A stretch of 64,000 nucleotides of DNA from Prototheca cutis (GCA_002897115.2 BCIH01000007.1:124001-188000); one strand, 5' to 3'. Shown: positions 1-19,678, counted from the first letter of the stretch. Notes: generated by a model from the letters alone, not told the origin. Translations and numbers: made by a program.

Positions 1-1078
1 GCGTGTGTGCTTTTGGTTGTGGGTCCATGCCCAACCAGAGCTGCTTGGTCAAGAGTCAATGCCGTCTCCTCTCTTTAACCACATGACAGTGAGAATCTTT
101 GGGCACCAATCCAACTCCGGGCCCTCTAAACCGCTCACCCGCCGATGATGTGCAGGAGGGCGCCCATGAATCCCGCATGGAGCAGAGTCCACGTCAACCT
201 AACAATGGCAGCATGGGCGAGCTGTTTCCGTTCGAGGGGACGCACAGGAACACCGTCACCCAGTTGACCTGTGCAGCAACTGCCACCATCGCTGGAATCT
301 GCCGGGAAGCACTCCATTGNCCCCCTCCAAAAAGCCCTGAAACTCCGGCCTCTCACTTGTAATGGTAGCCCTCACACTCCTGAACCTCGGGCTCCTGGTC
401 TCCGCTCGGCAGCAGGCCCATTGGGAGCGAGGCCCCTGCTGGTCCTTGCTGCCTACCCAGTGAGAAGCGGGCAAGCTCGGCAACTGCTTCGCCAGGCATG
501 CACTCCTCGCTGGCTCGACTCGAGACAAAACTCAGGAGTGTTGTCCTCCAGTTGACCAGTCATCAAGGATCTGCACTGCCCAAGAGTCTGTCTGCAACAT
601 CACCGTCAGACGTGTGTGAACGACGCTCGCTCCTCCGAGATGCCTAGCCCGACGGGCAGCCACGTTCAGAGAGCACAGCAGGGTCCTCAGAGCCCGACAA
701 GCACAGAGCTTGTCGTTGGAAATTTAATCGGTGCCTTGACATAGACATCCGACAGTCAGTGGACAGGTTTCAAAGGCTTGGCAGCGACAAAGACTTTTGT
801 TTCCCGCTTGGCGGTGAAACCCCTGTGGCGTCGTCCAGCAATGATGCATGTCTGTGTTTGAACCCTCCATGGGGGGCCCCAGCCTGCCCAAAACCGCGCC
901 ATTTCATGGATTTCAACAAAAAGAACGCGAGCTTCTACATCATCTTTGCCATGGGGACAACAGCGGCCTATAGTACAAACAAAAGGGGAACCAAAGCATG
1001 GAGGGTTTTGGCAAATTGCCCTAGAAGAGTTTTCAGATTTGCTAAGGGACAGTCAAAGCAACAAAGCACAATCACTCT
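1..1078. other. No supported gene; intergenic
   Basis: Only short overlapping open frames on both strands, none with recognisable motifs. One ambiguous base lies at 320. It may be the 3' flank of the minus-strand 2H phosphoesterase gene plus the edge of an unseen neighbour. Confidence 0.4.
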
Positions 1079-2320
1079 TCAGTTTTGTTGTCCATTTGTC
1101 TGAAATGGAAGGAACACGGTGGGCCCTTCCACTGTGGTGAAGATGTTCTCCTGCACGTGGGTCACCCCCGCCGCAGACCACGTCCTGCCGGCCAGCCGTG
1201 TCGTCCAATTGTCGCAGACTTTCGCGACAGATTTCACAGCCACAGGGTCCAGCTGCCGTGGCGTCAGCACCCGCCCGATGCTCATGTGGATGATGGTGCT
1301 CTGCGTCTGTGGCGCACCAGGGAAGGAAGAGCGCAGCCGGGAACGAAGCGCCGTCAGCGTCCTCCCTTCACGCTCCACGCTGGTGAGCAGCAGCGTCCCC
1401 GAATCGGCCAGCAGCAGGCGGTGCACGGAAAACCGCGGCGCCGGCAGTTCTGCCACGGCCGCACGCATGGCTTCCACCTCGCGCTGCACCGTGGCCGCAC
1501 CAGGTGATGCCCATTCGGCGGGCGGGACATCGGGCTGGATCCACTCACGATCAAACGGATCTGGCCGCAGCGTGTGTGGCTGGCTGGTCATGAACACGGT
1601 CACGTGAAAGTGCTCGGCATCGTTCCGGTGGAACGCAGTGCCTGCGATCGGGGGGGGAGATTGTGGCGGATTCATAGTCTATGCAAGATCATGGGCTGAA
1701 GCAGCGCAGACGCTCGTGGGCAGATCCGCATGCCAGATGGGGCAACGAACTAGGCATAAACGGCAATGTTATTCAACTAAAACACCAGCGATATACCGTG
1801 TCAATTAGAAACACAACTACAACCGCACCCTCTGGCAGCGCGGCGGCGACGTCTTGCCCCGCGGCCTTGAGGAGCTGGGCCAGTTCCGGGCAGCATTCTC
1901 GGATGAAGAGCACTCCCAAGCGCACGGCGCCGCGTGGTAGGGGAGAGGGAAACTCGAGGTAGTCCAGGGGTGAAGGGTCTGGGCATCATGGGCCAAGGGA
2001 GGCAGCAGGGCGGAAGTTGAGATGCGCCTGCAGCGTGCCGGCCTCCCAATCCGGTTAAACAAACTCCCACCTACTATGGAGAGGGTGCCCCCCCCCGGCG
2101 ATCTGCTCCACGCACACGCACCGGATTCATCCAGATTCTTAAAGTACTGTCTTGTGGCCTCCACGGCCGCCAGATTGAGCCCATTGGCAAGAAAGCGGGC
2201 GTGCATCGTGTCGTACACGGAGGCTAGCTGTGCCGGGTCGGACTGCTGGTCCTCGCTCACTGCGGCTTCCAGGGCATGGACGCGTTGATCTCGGTCCGGT
2301 GTGTGATCAATGACACGCAC
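1079..2320 (-). CDS. 2H phosphoesterase superfamily protein (LigT-like), three or more exons
   Basis: The last exon (about 1650-1079) carries the two His-x-Thr/Ser signatures of the 2H superfamily: HVTVF near the exon start and HMSIG near its end. Both histidines form the active site in RNA-ligase-like and cyclic nucleotide phosphodiesterases. A middle exon (about 1970-1815, reading LDYLEFPSPLPRGAVRLG) and a first exon starting MRVIDHTPDRDQRV at 2320 are joined by inference; exact splice sites were not resolved. The spacing and flanking residues resemble the plant RNA ligase/cyclic phosphodiesterase family. The substrate is unknown: it could act on 2',3'-cyclic phosphate RNA ends or on cyclic nucleotides. 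It lies downstream of URB1 on the same strand, about 360 bp away. Confidence 0.65.
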
Positions 2321-2685
2321 TTCTCACGTCATTATTCATGCTACGGACCTTTGACCTTGGCCTGCAGACTGGCACTCATGTCAGGGATGTTCACCGAACT
2401 GCCCACAAAGTGGACGCCATTGGCTCGCTGTTCACCCATGGCTCTAGGGCGGTCGAAGTCCTGCAGAAAGCTAAACTACAAATAAAATATATGCGTATCA
2501 GGATCTGGTGGTTTAAGCCGCGGCTGTTTTTGTTCAGGCAATCCTGGGATGGCACATGCCGAGGCCGCGCTGCCGGAGATTGGGGCATGACAAAGGCTCG
2601 GGCTCCTGGCCGCTGGAATTTGTTGGGGCAAGGGGCGCGCCCCCAGGCTGAAGAAGAACTTGCCAACGTTCCACGCGCCGGCCCA
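2321..2685. other. Intergenic spacer
   Basis: Between the 3' end of URB1 and the 5' end of the 2H phosphoesterase gene, both on the minus strand. It should hold the URB1 3' UTR and the promoter of the downstream gene; no specific site was recognised. Confidence 0.4.
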
Positions 2686-10437
<7,752 letters not shown>

Positions 10438-11008
10438 TCGTCGCATGGCTGGTGGGTGGAGGCCCTGGCGGCTATGCCGTCGCGTCGAGGCTCCCCCTCT
10501 TCACTCTATGCGTTATTCATGAATACATTATTACAATTGCATAAAAATATAATACATGCAAGTTTATGAGCATGTTGGATGCGGTTTTCCCCCAGAGGAC
10601 AGGAAGGGCGCTCCCGGAGTTGTTGCCACAGCCATTTGGCCGTGGGCCATTGCAAGCGGCGAGGACCAACCTGTCGGAATTTCAGGTCCAGACTAGCTCC
10701 GACACGGTGGCTTCCCTCGATACCTTGCATGATCTGTGTTGTATACCTGTGTTAACCACATACCATTTGTCTATACTCATCTAAGGAATTCTTGTTGGAC
10801 GAGCGTGGCGTGAGGGCGAGGCCGATCGGGGCACGGTGGGCGGTGAGCGGGCTATGCTGCACTCTGGTGCCGGGAACCTCACCACCGAAACCAGCGGGTA
10901 GCTTGAGCGTATTTTCCATTGCAAGAGCTCGATGAACTTGAACGAGACGCCTTGCGATGATTGTGTCGACGTGGCGTCCCTGTTGCAGGGGCGCTTGGAG
11001 CGTTCAAA
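10438..11008. other. Divergent intergenic region (URB1 / GH127)
   Basis: Lies between the 5' ends of URB1 (minus) and GH127 (plus), so it should carry both promoters. The part near 10.5-10.6 kb is locally AT-rich. No defined element was recognised. Confidence 0.4.
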
Positions 11009-13507
11009 ATGGCTGGTCTCGTGACTCTGGCGCTGATGAGCCTCTGCCTCCTCTTGCCAGGCAGGCTTGCAGCGCCCGCCAGCATCCGACCCTTTTCCCT
11101 TTCTGAAGTGGCCCTTCACGGTGATAATTCTTAGTTGTTGGTGAAGAATACAGGACATGCTGCAGAGCATTTGCTGCGTGGACGAAAAACATGCAGTTGG
11201 TACTGGAAGATCATGCAGTCCCCTCCCCCCATGAACGCCCCCATTCCATAGATGGCCCTGACTTCAAAGAGGGATTTGAGTTGAACAACCGTTACCTGTT
11301 GATGCTGGACCCGGACAATCTGCTCTATAACTTCCGGTGAGTCAGAGACATAATCAATTGAGAGGACAGCTGAGGAGGTGTGACACTTGACAGCGTGCTC
11401 ACCCTTGCATTGGCTTATCAGAGCTGTGCAGCAAAGGGTGCATGGAATTACCTTCTCAACAAACACTGCTTGTCCGGAGGAATATGCTCCATTAGCCCAA
11501 CAAGGAATATTGCATCATTGAATGCTCAGGGTGGTTGCGAATCTGTCGACCCCCGGAGCTTCTTATGGCGGCTGGGAGAGCTCCACAGTGGAGGTCCGGG
11601 GTCAATTCATCGGCCATTACCTCTCTGCACTGGCTTTTGCGGGCCAGAACACTGGTGTGTGTGCTGTTCGTGGTTGGGGAAGGGGTTCTGTTGGCAGCTG
11701 CCTGTTGGAGGGCAAGCGTGGTACCCTTTGTCTTCCCAAGTCCCCTTGGTCCTGTTGCTCTGATGGCCTCCGAATCACCCACCCACACCTAGGGAGGGCG
11801 GAGCTGAAGGAGCGGAGCCGGCTGATGGTGCAGGAGCTGAAAAGAGCGCAGGATGCCAATGGCGATGGCTATTTGTCTGCCTTTCCCCGAGAACATTTCG
11901 ACAGGCTCGAGTCCCGAGTGCAAGTTTGGGCACCTTACTACGTCGTACGTTTGACTTGGGAAGGGGCTTTGAGGCTGTTGTGTGCTGGCGGTGCCAAGCG
12001 CCTGACATTTCGGAGCATCATGTTTTTATGGGAAACAACGGACTATCGCCGCGTCGCTTTACTCCTGTGAACACAATCTTACCCGCATTCTTTGCCTGCA
12101 GATCCACAAGATCATGGCAGGTCTGCTCGACCAACACACCATGCTGGCAGACCCTGACGCCCTCGGCATGGCAGAGCGAATGGCCAATTACTTTTGTAAC
12201 AGGTGCGCGCATGGTGTGGTGTTGGAGCTTTAATTCCTGTGCTGTCAATGACCTGCCGGTGTGGTTTCGTGGAGGATTATGTCGCTTCTGCACCGGCATC
12301 CGTCCAGCGCCTGATGCCAAACTTTCCTGCATGCAGAGTGGAGAGCGTCATCCAGAATCACGATCTTGCATACTGGCATGCCATTCTGGAGATTGAGTTT
12401 GGCGGAATGAACGAGGTGTCACAGTGGATCCTGTTGGGACACGATTGTCAAAATGGGGGGCCCAGGTCTGTGGGAGCATCGATTGATCCGTGTCAATGAA
12501 TGGGTGACCATCCACTCCAAAAGGATGTTCACCTCCTTGCACACATGTGGTGCTGCCGCTTTGTTTGCGTGTTGAAATAATGGTGGAATACTTCCAGCGC
12601 CGCTCCCAATCTCAAACCACATGGCACCACCACCTTCCTCGCAGGTGCTCTACAACATGTACGTGGTGACTGGCAACTCAAAGTATGCCAAATGCGCCGA
12701 GCGCTTTGACAAGCCCGCTTTCTTCGAGCCGCTGGTCAACAACGCCGATGTGCTTCCTGGCCGACACGCCAACACCCACCTTGCCCAGGTCCGATTCTGG
12801 CTTTCTTTTCTTCCCCTCGTGATGTTGGATGTTGTGTGACCATGGGAGAAGGGGGGGGGGGCTTCCTGCTCAGAGTTGGGGAATGCGACTGCTGGAGCAC
12901 AGTATCAGATGTGGACGGTACCCATCCCCACGATGACGCAGGTCAATGGCTTTGCTGCACGCTTTGATGCCACGGGTGATAAGCGGGGAAAGACAGCTGT
13001 GAACAACTTTTTTAACATCATTCAAAAGGTGCAAAGGGCCGTTTCTTGTGTGACCGTGCAGGCTTGCAATTGCCTTGAAGTCCTGGCCTTGTTGCTGGTA
13101 CTGCTTGGAATCAAACACCGACGAGCTTGTTGTCCATCCTGATCCTTCCAGCCATGATGACGGCTGCGCACCACATCATCACCACACTTGCGGTTGCCAC
13201 CACCCACCGTGCAGCACCACAGCTATGCAACCGGCGGCAACAACTGGTGGGAGTACTGGCACGATGAAGATACGCTCGCCGATCCCCTCAATGATGTGTG
13301 GAATGGGTTTCGTCATTCATTTTGGGTTCTTTTCCCGCTGTGGTGGATAAACTCATGGAACAGGGTTTTGCTGCTGTTGTGATGAGTCTGGTGAGATGTA
13401 AATTCATGTTCAAAGGAGAAGCAACGATGTGGGTTGCTAGATGTTTCTGCTCTGGAAGGGAGCCTGCGTCTTGTGCCGGACGCCCCGCTGCGAACTCGTT
13501 CTAACAA

Positions 13508-13556
<49 letters not shown>

Positions 13557-16463
13557 TTCTCCCCCCCCACCCCCCCACCCCACACACACACACACAACCC
13601 ACCAGGCTCGGGCTGGGGCGTCGACGGAGGAATCCTGCACGCAGTACAACATGCTGAAAATTGCCCGGCGGATGTTTGCTTGGACAGGCAGCCCAGGTAC
13701 AGTGATGGAGGCATGCTTGCTGTTTCTTGGTGCCTCGCTCACCTAGGGTGGTAAGGCCTGTGCTCAATACTGGGAGTTCTGGGTGTGTGCAGCGGTGACG
13801 AGCCTATGGGTATCAGGGCCCCCCGACTGAAATCCCTCAATGTCTATCTGAATCTCAGCAAGCACAACTTCAACCCCCTCCTTCCCCCCAACCCTCACAG
13901 AGGTTGCGGATTACTACGAAAAGGCAATTCTCAACGGCGTGATTGGCATCCAGCGCAAACCTCACCAGCATGATGAGGACCATGGGATGCACGCACATCG
14001 GCATGGAGGCAACGAGCACCAAGGGTCTGCGATCCCGGCCAACATGCACCACGTTGATGAACATGCCCACAATCATGCCGACAACCAAGCCACAGAGCAT
14101 GGCCAAATTGCCGAGCTGATGCATGTGGCCTACGAGATTCAGCCTCGTCCCTCCAACGCCCAGGTGGGTTGCATGGCCAGGGTGGCACTTTGCAATCAAC
14201 CGCCTGGTTGGATGCCCGGCCCAGCGATGCCTGGGGAATGCCGGGGTCGTGGCCAGGTTGAGTTGCCCATTTTCAACATGCCTCTTTTGCAGCGCAGCAG
14301 TGGGACGGGATGGCTGTGACGCAAGCACACTTCCACCAACTTGTTCCCCTGTGCAGGTCGTCGCATGGCCTGAAGATCCGGGGGCCATGATCCGGAAGGA
14401 GCTGGGTCAAGCAGCAAATGGCCCTGGCCCAGGAGTCATGATCTACTACCTGCCACAATGTGAGGAGGAAACGGGGGTGGGAGCGGCGTTTGTTCTCAAT
14501 AGCACGGGTTTTCTTGGACTGTGAGATGAGATCTTATGTTGTTGGAGCCTCTGTTCGACCGATTGGCGTCGCCTTGTTCCGAACTCGAGGGTCTTGGGCC
14601 TGTCCTGACACCCAATCCCATGAGCACCCCCCCGCCCTGGTTATCATTGGAATCTTCTCCAACCTAAAACCCACAACGTTCTGCCATGCAGTTGCCGGCG
14701 AATGGAAGGGTGACCATGAGCACGTTTGGACGGGGTGGGGCGATCCCTTTAATACCTTTTGGTGCTGTTACGGAAGCGGCGTCGAGTCCTTTTCCAAGCT
14801 TGCAGACTCCATTTACTTTCACAGGTGAGAAAGGAGCGGGGGACGCTCATGATAAAATGTTTGCCCTGGCCTCAAACTTTGGAGATGCTTGCTCCAGCAC
14901 TCCCGCATGCACCTGCAAGCAGGATGAACCCAACCAATGCGATTGCAGGAGTACCAACGAGAGCTACGGTGCTCTGCATGGTGTGGTTCAGGACCCTCCA
15001 CCGGAGCTCTTTGTGAACCAGTTTGTGAGCAGTTCCCTCAACTGGACACAGCAAGGGGTGTACATCATCCAGTCGGCCGGTGCGTGTGGCGGTGATTGGA
15101 AGATGGGTGGGGAGGAAAGCGGAGGGCAATTTATGACGCTTTGCGGTGGATGGGCGGAGCGTGGATGTCAGCACGACAGACGACACCCACCAAGCTTGAA
15201 CCACCCATCGCAACACCGCCACCGCGCAGATTTATATGCGCCCGATAACGTCGCGCGCTCAAAGCTTGCGGTCACGATCCCCGGCGGTTCGCGAAACTCT
15301 GCTCGGTTCACGCTCAAGGTGCGTGTGCCGGCCTGGACCGATGCCGAGAGCGCGAGCATAACAAAGACCGGACATCCTATCGACTGCGCGGCAGCTCCCA
15401 GCACAGCGGCGGCAGCGGCTGACCCCCAAGGCCTTGCTCAGGTCGGCGCAATTTACTGCGACGTCGGGCCGGAATGGACCTCTGGTGACGTCGGTGCGCG
15501 CCCGGATTTGTTCTTTCGTTCCCATGGGGAGGCAGCAGATCTGTATGTACAGATGGTGCGCAGAGTGTTGGCTGGCAGATGCAACGCAGCACGCCCTCCC
15601 CTCCTAAACCCCAAAACAAACAAAATGCAGTGGAGGTGAGCCTGCCGATGGCGGCAAGGACAGAGGCGGTGAACGACTGGCGACCTGGGCATGCCGACCT
15701 GCGTGCGGTGCTGGTGGGTCCATTTGTCATGGCAGGTCTGACCGATGGCCGCCGCGATATAGCCGCCAATCCCAGCGACATCGGCCGCCTGCTTACGGCA
15801 CCATCGGTCGAAGGTCTCGTGTCCGTGGCCGTTGGCAATGAGGGTCACGCCACGAGCATGCTGCTTGGTCGTTCGCCGGGGTCAAACACAGTGCGCCCCA
15901 TCCCGGCGCGCGAGACGTCAAAGTCCCGAGCGACCGCGATGGACGCCACCTTCCGTGCACTTCCGGTGCCGTGCCCTTTGGCGGCTGGCAGGAGCAGGGC
16001 CAGGGCGGCAGGGTCGCTGGCACAGGGTGAGCCCTCTGCCTGTGTCATGCTGGAGAGCATGTCCCGTCCGGGGCAGCTGGTTTCGGCGCCGCAAGGTGCT
16101 GGCGGTCTGACGCTGGATGACGGTGCGGTCAACAGCGCGCCGGCCGCCTTTGCGGTGGGCAGCTGCGCGGCGCCCGACGCCGATGCAGGTTTGCCAGCGG
16201 CCGCGTGCCTCCGCGCCGTGAGCGCAAGCACACAGACAGCGCTACAGACCGCTCTAGGCAGCGACGGTGACGTCCTTGAGCTGCGCCTCAAGCCCCCCGC
16301 TGCACCGCAGTACCCGTTGGGGTCCAGGGTGCTTAAAGGTTCAGACACGCAGTACCTGCTGGTGCCCGTGGGCCAAATCATCGATGAGCATTACACTACA
16401 TACCTGGAGTTCAAGCCTGTGGCCCCGTCCCTTCTGGATGCTGGGCCCATTGCCGTGTATTAA
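11009..16463 (+). CDS. Secreted GH127-family (DUF1680) glycosidase, multi-exon
   Basis: Glycoside hydrolase family 127, whose characterised members are beta-L-arabinofuranosidases acting on hydroxyproline-linked arabinans. The chosen start gives a signal peptide (MAGLVTLALMSLCLLLPGRL) missing from longer frames. Conserved blocks follow in order: DGPDFKEGFELNNRYLLML (11.25 kb), SYGGWESSTVEVRGQFIGHY (11.56), IHKIMAGLLDQHT (12.1), VLYNMYVVTGNSKYAKCAERFDKP (12.65, shown in part), ANTHLAQ, HHSYATGGNNWWEYW (13.2), EESCTQYNMLK (13.63) and NTFWCCYGSGVESF (14.75). The Glu-x-Cys and Cys-Cys residues correspond to the zinc ligands of bacterial HypBA1, and the first Cys of the pair to its nucleophile. 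A His-rich insert lies at 13943-14160. The C-terminal part ends DAGPIAVY at 16463. At least ten short introns; one holds a 45-nt C run beside its acceptor. Substrate unproven. Confidence 0.85.
13512..13556. repeat. 45-nt C homopolymer at a GH127 intron acceptor
   Basis: Uninterrupted C run followed by C-rich and CA-repeat sequence and then the acceptor AG before the exon encoding EESCTQYNMLK. In this orientation it could act as an extended polypyrimidine tract. Confidence 0.9.
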
Positions 16464-16594
16464 CTGCTTGCCGAAGAAAAGCATTCTTGTCACCGTTTTG
16501 AGATGTTTGCATATCACAACAGGGAGTATGAACATTTTCTGTCCACCTTTCAATGGGTGCCTTTTGGATGCAACGCATGAAGAAAGTATCCTTA
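16464..16594. other. GH127 3' flank, host side of the transposon
   Basis: About 130 bp between the GH127 stop and the transposon end. If the Fanzor RNA reads through the terminal repeat, the minus-strand sequence just below 16595 would be its guide segment. Confidence 0.4.
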
Positions 16595-16617
16595 TACCGC
16601 GCAGGGCAAAAATAATG
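16595..16617 (+). repeat. Left terminal inverted repeat of the Fanzor transposon
   Basis: Begins TACCGCGCAGGGCAAAAAT and pairs with the right end at 19936-19958. This end is proximal to the 3' end of the Fanzor ORF. The same sequence starts the short element at 41431. Confidence 0.85.
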
Positions 16618-16907
16618 CAACCAGCTCAGCCAGCAACAGCGTCACATCACCCCGGGGGTCACTGGGCATCACGGATGGCCGAAAATTTTCACACTCTGCA
16701 GGGCAATAGGAAGGTGGACCATTTCAATGATGGATCACCTCCGGGGCTGTTTTTCCTTTCCAGGGCAAGGAGCCCAGTGCTCGTTGCCCCAGGAAGGGAG
16801 GCCCCAGGGCTTCGACCCCCGGGGCTGCTTTCCCTTTCCGGGGAAGAGAAGGAGCCCCGGGAGTTCCCACCCCCAGTTGGGATGGCTGTAAACCCCCAGG
16901 ATGGATT
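16600..16907 (-). ncRNA. Candidate Fanzor guide (omega) RNA scaffold region
   Basis: Segment between the Fanzor stop codon and the transposon end. In TnpB and Fanzor systems the guide RNA scaffold comes from this position and the guide is the adjoining host sequence. Two imperfect copies of a GC-rich hairpin lie at 16741-16775 and 16818-16861; the second has a perfect 9-bp stem CCCGGGGCT/AGCCCCGGG. The terminal part, about 16600-16735, is retained in the MITE-like copy with only scattered changes. Assignment is by position and structure only. Confidence 0.45.
16818..16861. repeat. GC-rich inverted repeat (hairpin) downstream of Fanzor
   Basis: Arms 16818-16826 and 16853-16861 are perfectly complementary (9 bp) around a 26-nt loop that holds a smaller TTCC/GGAA palindrome. 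A degenerate copy with 5-bp GGGCT/AGCCC arms lies at 16744-16775, so the hairpin is tandemly repeated. Confidence 0.7.
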
Positions 16908-19467
16908 TTACTGCGGCGCTGGGCGCTGGAAGCGGTCCGGCCGCTTGCCAGTCTTCCGCAGGCTCTGCACAATGTGCCTCATGTTCAGACACGCCATCAA
17001 GTCTCTGTTCCAGAGACGATGCTCGCCGTTNGGGGGGCGGCACTTCTCGTTGGTGCAGCGCAGCAGCCCGTGGCACACCACCTCGGGCGTCTGCTCCCTG
17101 CGGTAGGGGCGTGGGTTGGGCACGCGGAGGAACGTCTCCACCGTGCACTCCTCGTGTTTGCAGGCCGGGCAGCGCTTGGAGGTGCAGTACTCGTCGATGA
17201 GCACGACGTTGAACCCCGCCTTGACCAGCGCCCGCAGCAGCCCGACGTGTGGCATCGGCTCGTGGTAGCGTGCCGGGCCCGGCNNNNNNNNNNNNNNNNN
17301 NNNNNNNNNNNNNCCAAAGACGGAGCTTCCGGAAGATGGGCTTGGCATAGTGCTTGCTGAGCGTCGGCTCGACCTCAGCAAACACGCGCAGGTACGCCAA
17401 GAAGTCTGCCACAGTGCAGGCCCTGGCCCCGTTGGGTGCCTCGGCGGCCAGGCGCTGCAGGGCCTTGCGCACACCCTTGGTCATGAGCCTCTCGCATACC
17501 CTCCGGAACTTGCGCGACCGTGTGAGGAACGCCCACTCCCTGCTGCTGATCCGCATGGTCAGGCGGCGTCCCTTCTCGTGGCTCGAGTCCTCGTGCATGC
17601 AGTACATCAAGTCCCTGCGGCCGGGGTCAATGAACACACACTTGCCGAGCTGCTCCAGCTCCTCGGGGCTGAGGTCATCGACGTAGCGCAGGCCCTCGAG
17701 GCCTCGGCGCTTCACGACCCTGCGTCGTGCGGCCGGCTGCTGTGCGTCTGTGTGATCTTGCTGAGGGGGGTCAATGCCGTCCGACTCCGCGCTAGCAGCG
17801 GTGCCAGCAGCAATGCTGGCGGCCCTGCCACGAACCACGCGGGAGCCGGTCGCTCCCTCTGCCTCGACTCGCGCGGCGCGGGTGCTGCCGCCGCCGTCCT
17901 CGTTGTCATTGCTGTTGTCCCCGCCATCGCCAGGGAACTTCCGTTTCGCAGGCGGCGCGCGGCTGCTGCCGCCTTCGTCACCCATGTCACCGCGGCCCTT
18001 ACCGCCAGCGCCGCCGCCACCAGCGCGGCGGTGGCCTCTGCCGCGACCGCCTCTGCCGCCGCCGCCACCAGCGCCGCCGCCGTCGCCGCCGCCGTCGCCG
18101 CCGCCACTGCCAGCGCCGTTGCCGCCATCAGCACCGCCAGAATGGCAGGCCCAGCGAGTCTGGCCCGGTGGCTTCTTGATGAAACTGCAGCTGATGCCGT
18201 CAGAGCTTACGACTCCCTGGAACTTGTTTCCACTGACGTCCTTGATCTCGCGGCGACCTGGCATCAGCAGTGTTCCCCAGATCTCCTCCAAGTTGGCCGA
18301 GAACCTGCCAAGCTTGTCGTTCTTCAGGAATTGCTTTGCAACGATGAAGTTGTCCATCTGCACCGCCCCAGGCACATGCGAAGTGTGCATAGGGATGGCC
18401 CGGAACGTGCGCATTCCCTCCTCGACGCGGAAGCGGGACATCGCGATCATCGCGCGAACGTGCTCCCTCGGGTTGGCCTTGGAGTCGTAGTAAAAGGTGC
18501 CCTTTTCGAAGCGGTACCCCGGGGGGTAGGCGTTGCGCAAGAGCTGCAGCAGCCGGTCGTACTTTGCCTGCTGCGTGGCGTCCATTCCCTCCACGGCCGC
18601 CTCCAGGCGCCCGAGCGCCTCCTTGATGCGCCTCGCGGGCCCGTTGACCTCCTGATCGCGCGTCTCGCGGCGCCTCTTGCGATCCCAATGCTCCCTGCGG
18701 GCCCGTGCATCCAGCTCCTTCCGGCGGTCCTTGACGTTGAGGATCAGGTTCATGGTGCCCCGCACGTGCTCGCCAAAGTGCTTGCGAACGTTGGCCTCCA
18801 CCGCCGCGCACTGGGCNTCTCCCCAGTACTTGGCATCCTGCACGTCAAGGGAGCACCCGGCTCGTCTACCACGTGGTCTGGGCCATTGCGTGCCAATCCA
18901 TTATAGACAATCCTGCATTCAGCCCGCGATGCCAGCAACACATGCAACCACAACTCAATCAGTCACCTGGTTCGGTGCGTGGTAGAACTGCCGCCGCTCG
19001 TACGCAGTCGCCTGCTGGAACATGGGCCAGGACCTCTGGAAACGGGCACGGAAGTACGTCGTTTCGGGGTTGCTTGTTTTCAACCTCCTAGGGGAGTAGC
19101 TGACCATGTACAGGAAGGCCTCGGAAAAGAACCTGGGACAGATGAACCGCGTTGCAAAGTCCGCACTGCCCGCCTCGTCCTCCTCCAGCAACACGAGTGC
19201 GGCGAAGAACGAGGCATGCTGCTTCACGGGATGCATCTTTTGGACGTGCTGCTCCAGAGGACGATGGAACCCGCGCTTCCAGGTCGCCAGCACCGACGCC
19301 TTGGCGGCCGTAAAGACGCCCTTGAGCGCCTCCCGCCCGCGGCCCCAAAAGTCGCGGTCCATCGACCTCGCAATCCCGCCTGCTGTAACAATGGGTGGAT
19401 GGATTGGGCAGGCCGGCGTAAAGTCTCCCACCTGCTGCTCTGGTGAAGGGCGCCAGAATGCCACCAC
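16908..19467 (-). CDS. Fanzor (eukaryotic TnpB-like) RNA-guided nuclease, two exons, gap in ORF
   Basis: Fanzors are eukaryotic relatives of TnpB and Cas12 that cut DNA guided by RNA from the transposon end. The N-terminal exon runs from about 19467 to 18964, ending YERRQFYHAPNQ. An intron with GT and AG ends joins it to DAKYWG near 18840. A helical region with KDRRKELDARARREHWDRKR follows, then a long Gly-rich stretch (about 18150-17960), basic possible nuclear signals PPAKRKF and ARRRVVKRR, and the nuclease core: RuvC I FIDPGRRDLMYC (Asp), RuvC II VVLIDEYCTSKRCPAC (Glu, plus first zinc pair), a second CTNEKC pair, and RuvC III NRDLMACLNM (Asp). The stop is TAA at 16908. Frame across the 30-N gap changes, so gap size is wrong or the ORF is broken. 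The first Met is uncertain. Confidence 0.8.
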
Positions 19468-19678
19468 GCAAGGGACAGCACCGTCTTCCAGAACGGGAAC
19501 TCACGAGCTGATGTCGACCTGGCTCTCCTATTCGTTCAGAAGACCATGGAACCTGCGCTGCCAGGTCGCACGCACCGACGCCTTGACGGTCGTCATGGCG
19601 TTTTGGTGCACCTCCCGCCCACTACCCCATAGTTGCGGACCATTCGCTTTGCACCCGTTATTGTTGTAATGGGTGCAT
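19248..19678 (-). repeat. Partial tandem duplication of the Fanzor 5' coding region
   Basis: About 19265-19395 and 19545-19678 are related. The minus-strand products GREALKGVFTAAKASVLATW and GREVHQNAMTTVKASVRATW align, and both are preceded by a similar GTTACA/ATTACA-type stretch. The outer copy ends in a stop soon after FHGLLNE. It suggests an internal duplication inside the element. Confidence 0.65.

Noticed and set aside
13313..13767. Pro-rich or Gly-rich frames across the C run at 13512-13556
   Set aside because: Same artefact inside a GH127 intron; the conserved exon starts right after the acceptor.
17350..18906. 518-codon plus-strand frame opposite the Fanzor gene
   Set aside because: Antisense shadow of a GC-rich coding region; it is Ala/Arg-rich with no motif, while the minus strand carries RuvC motifs.
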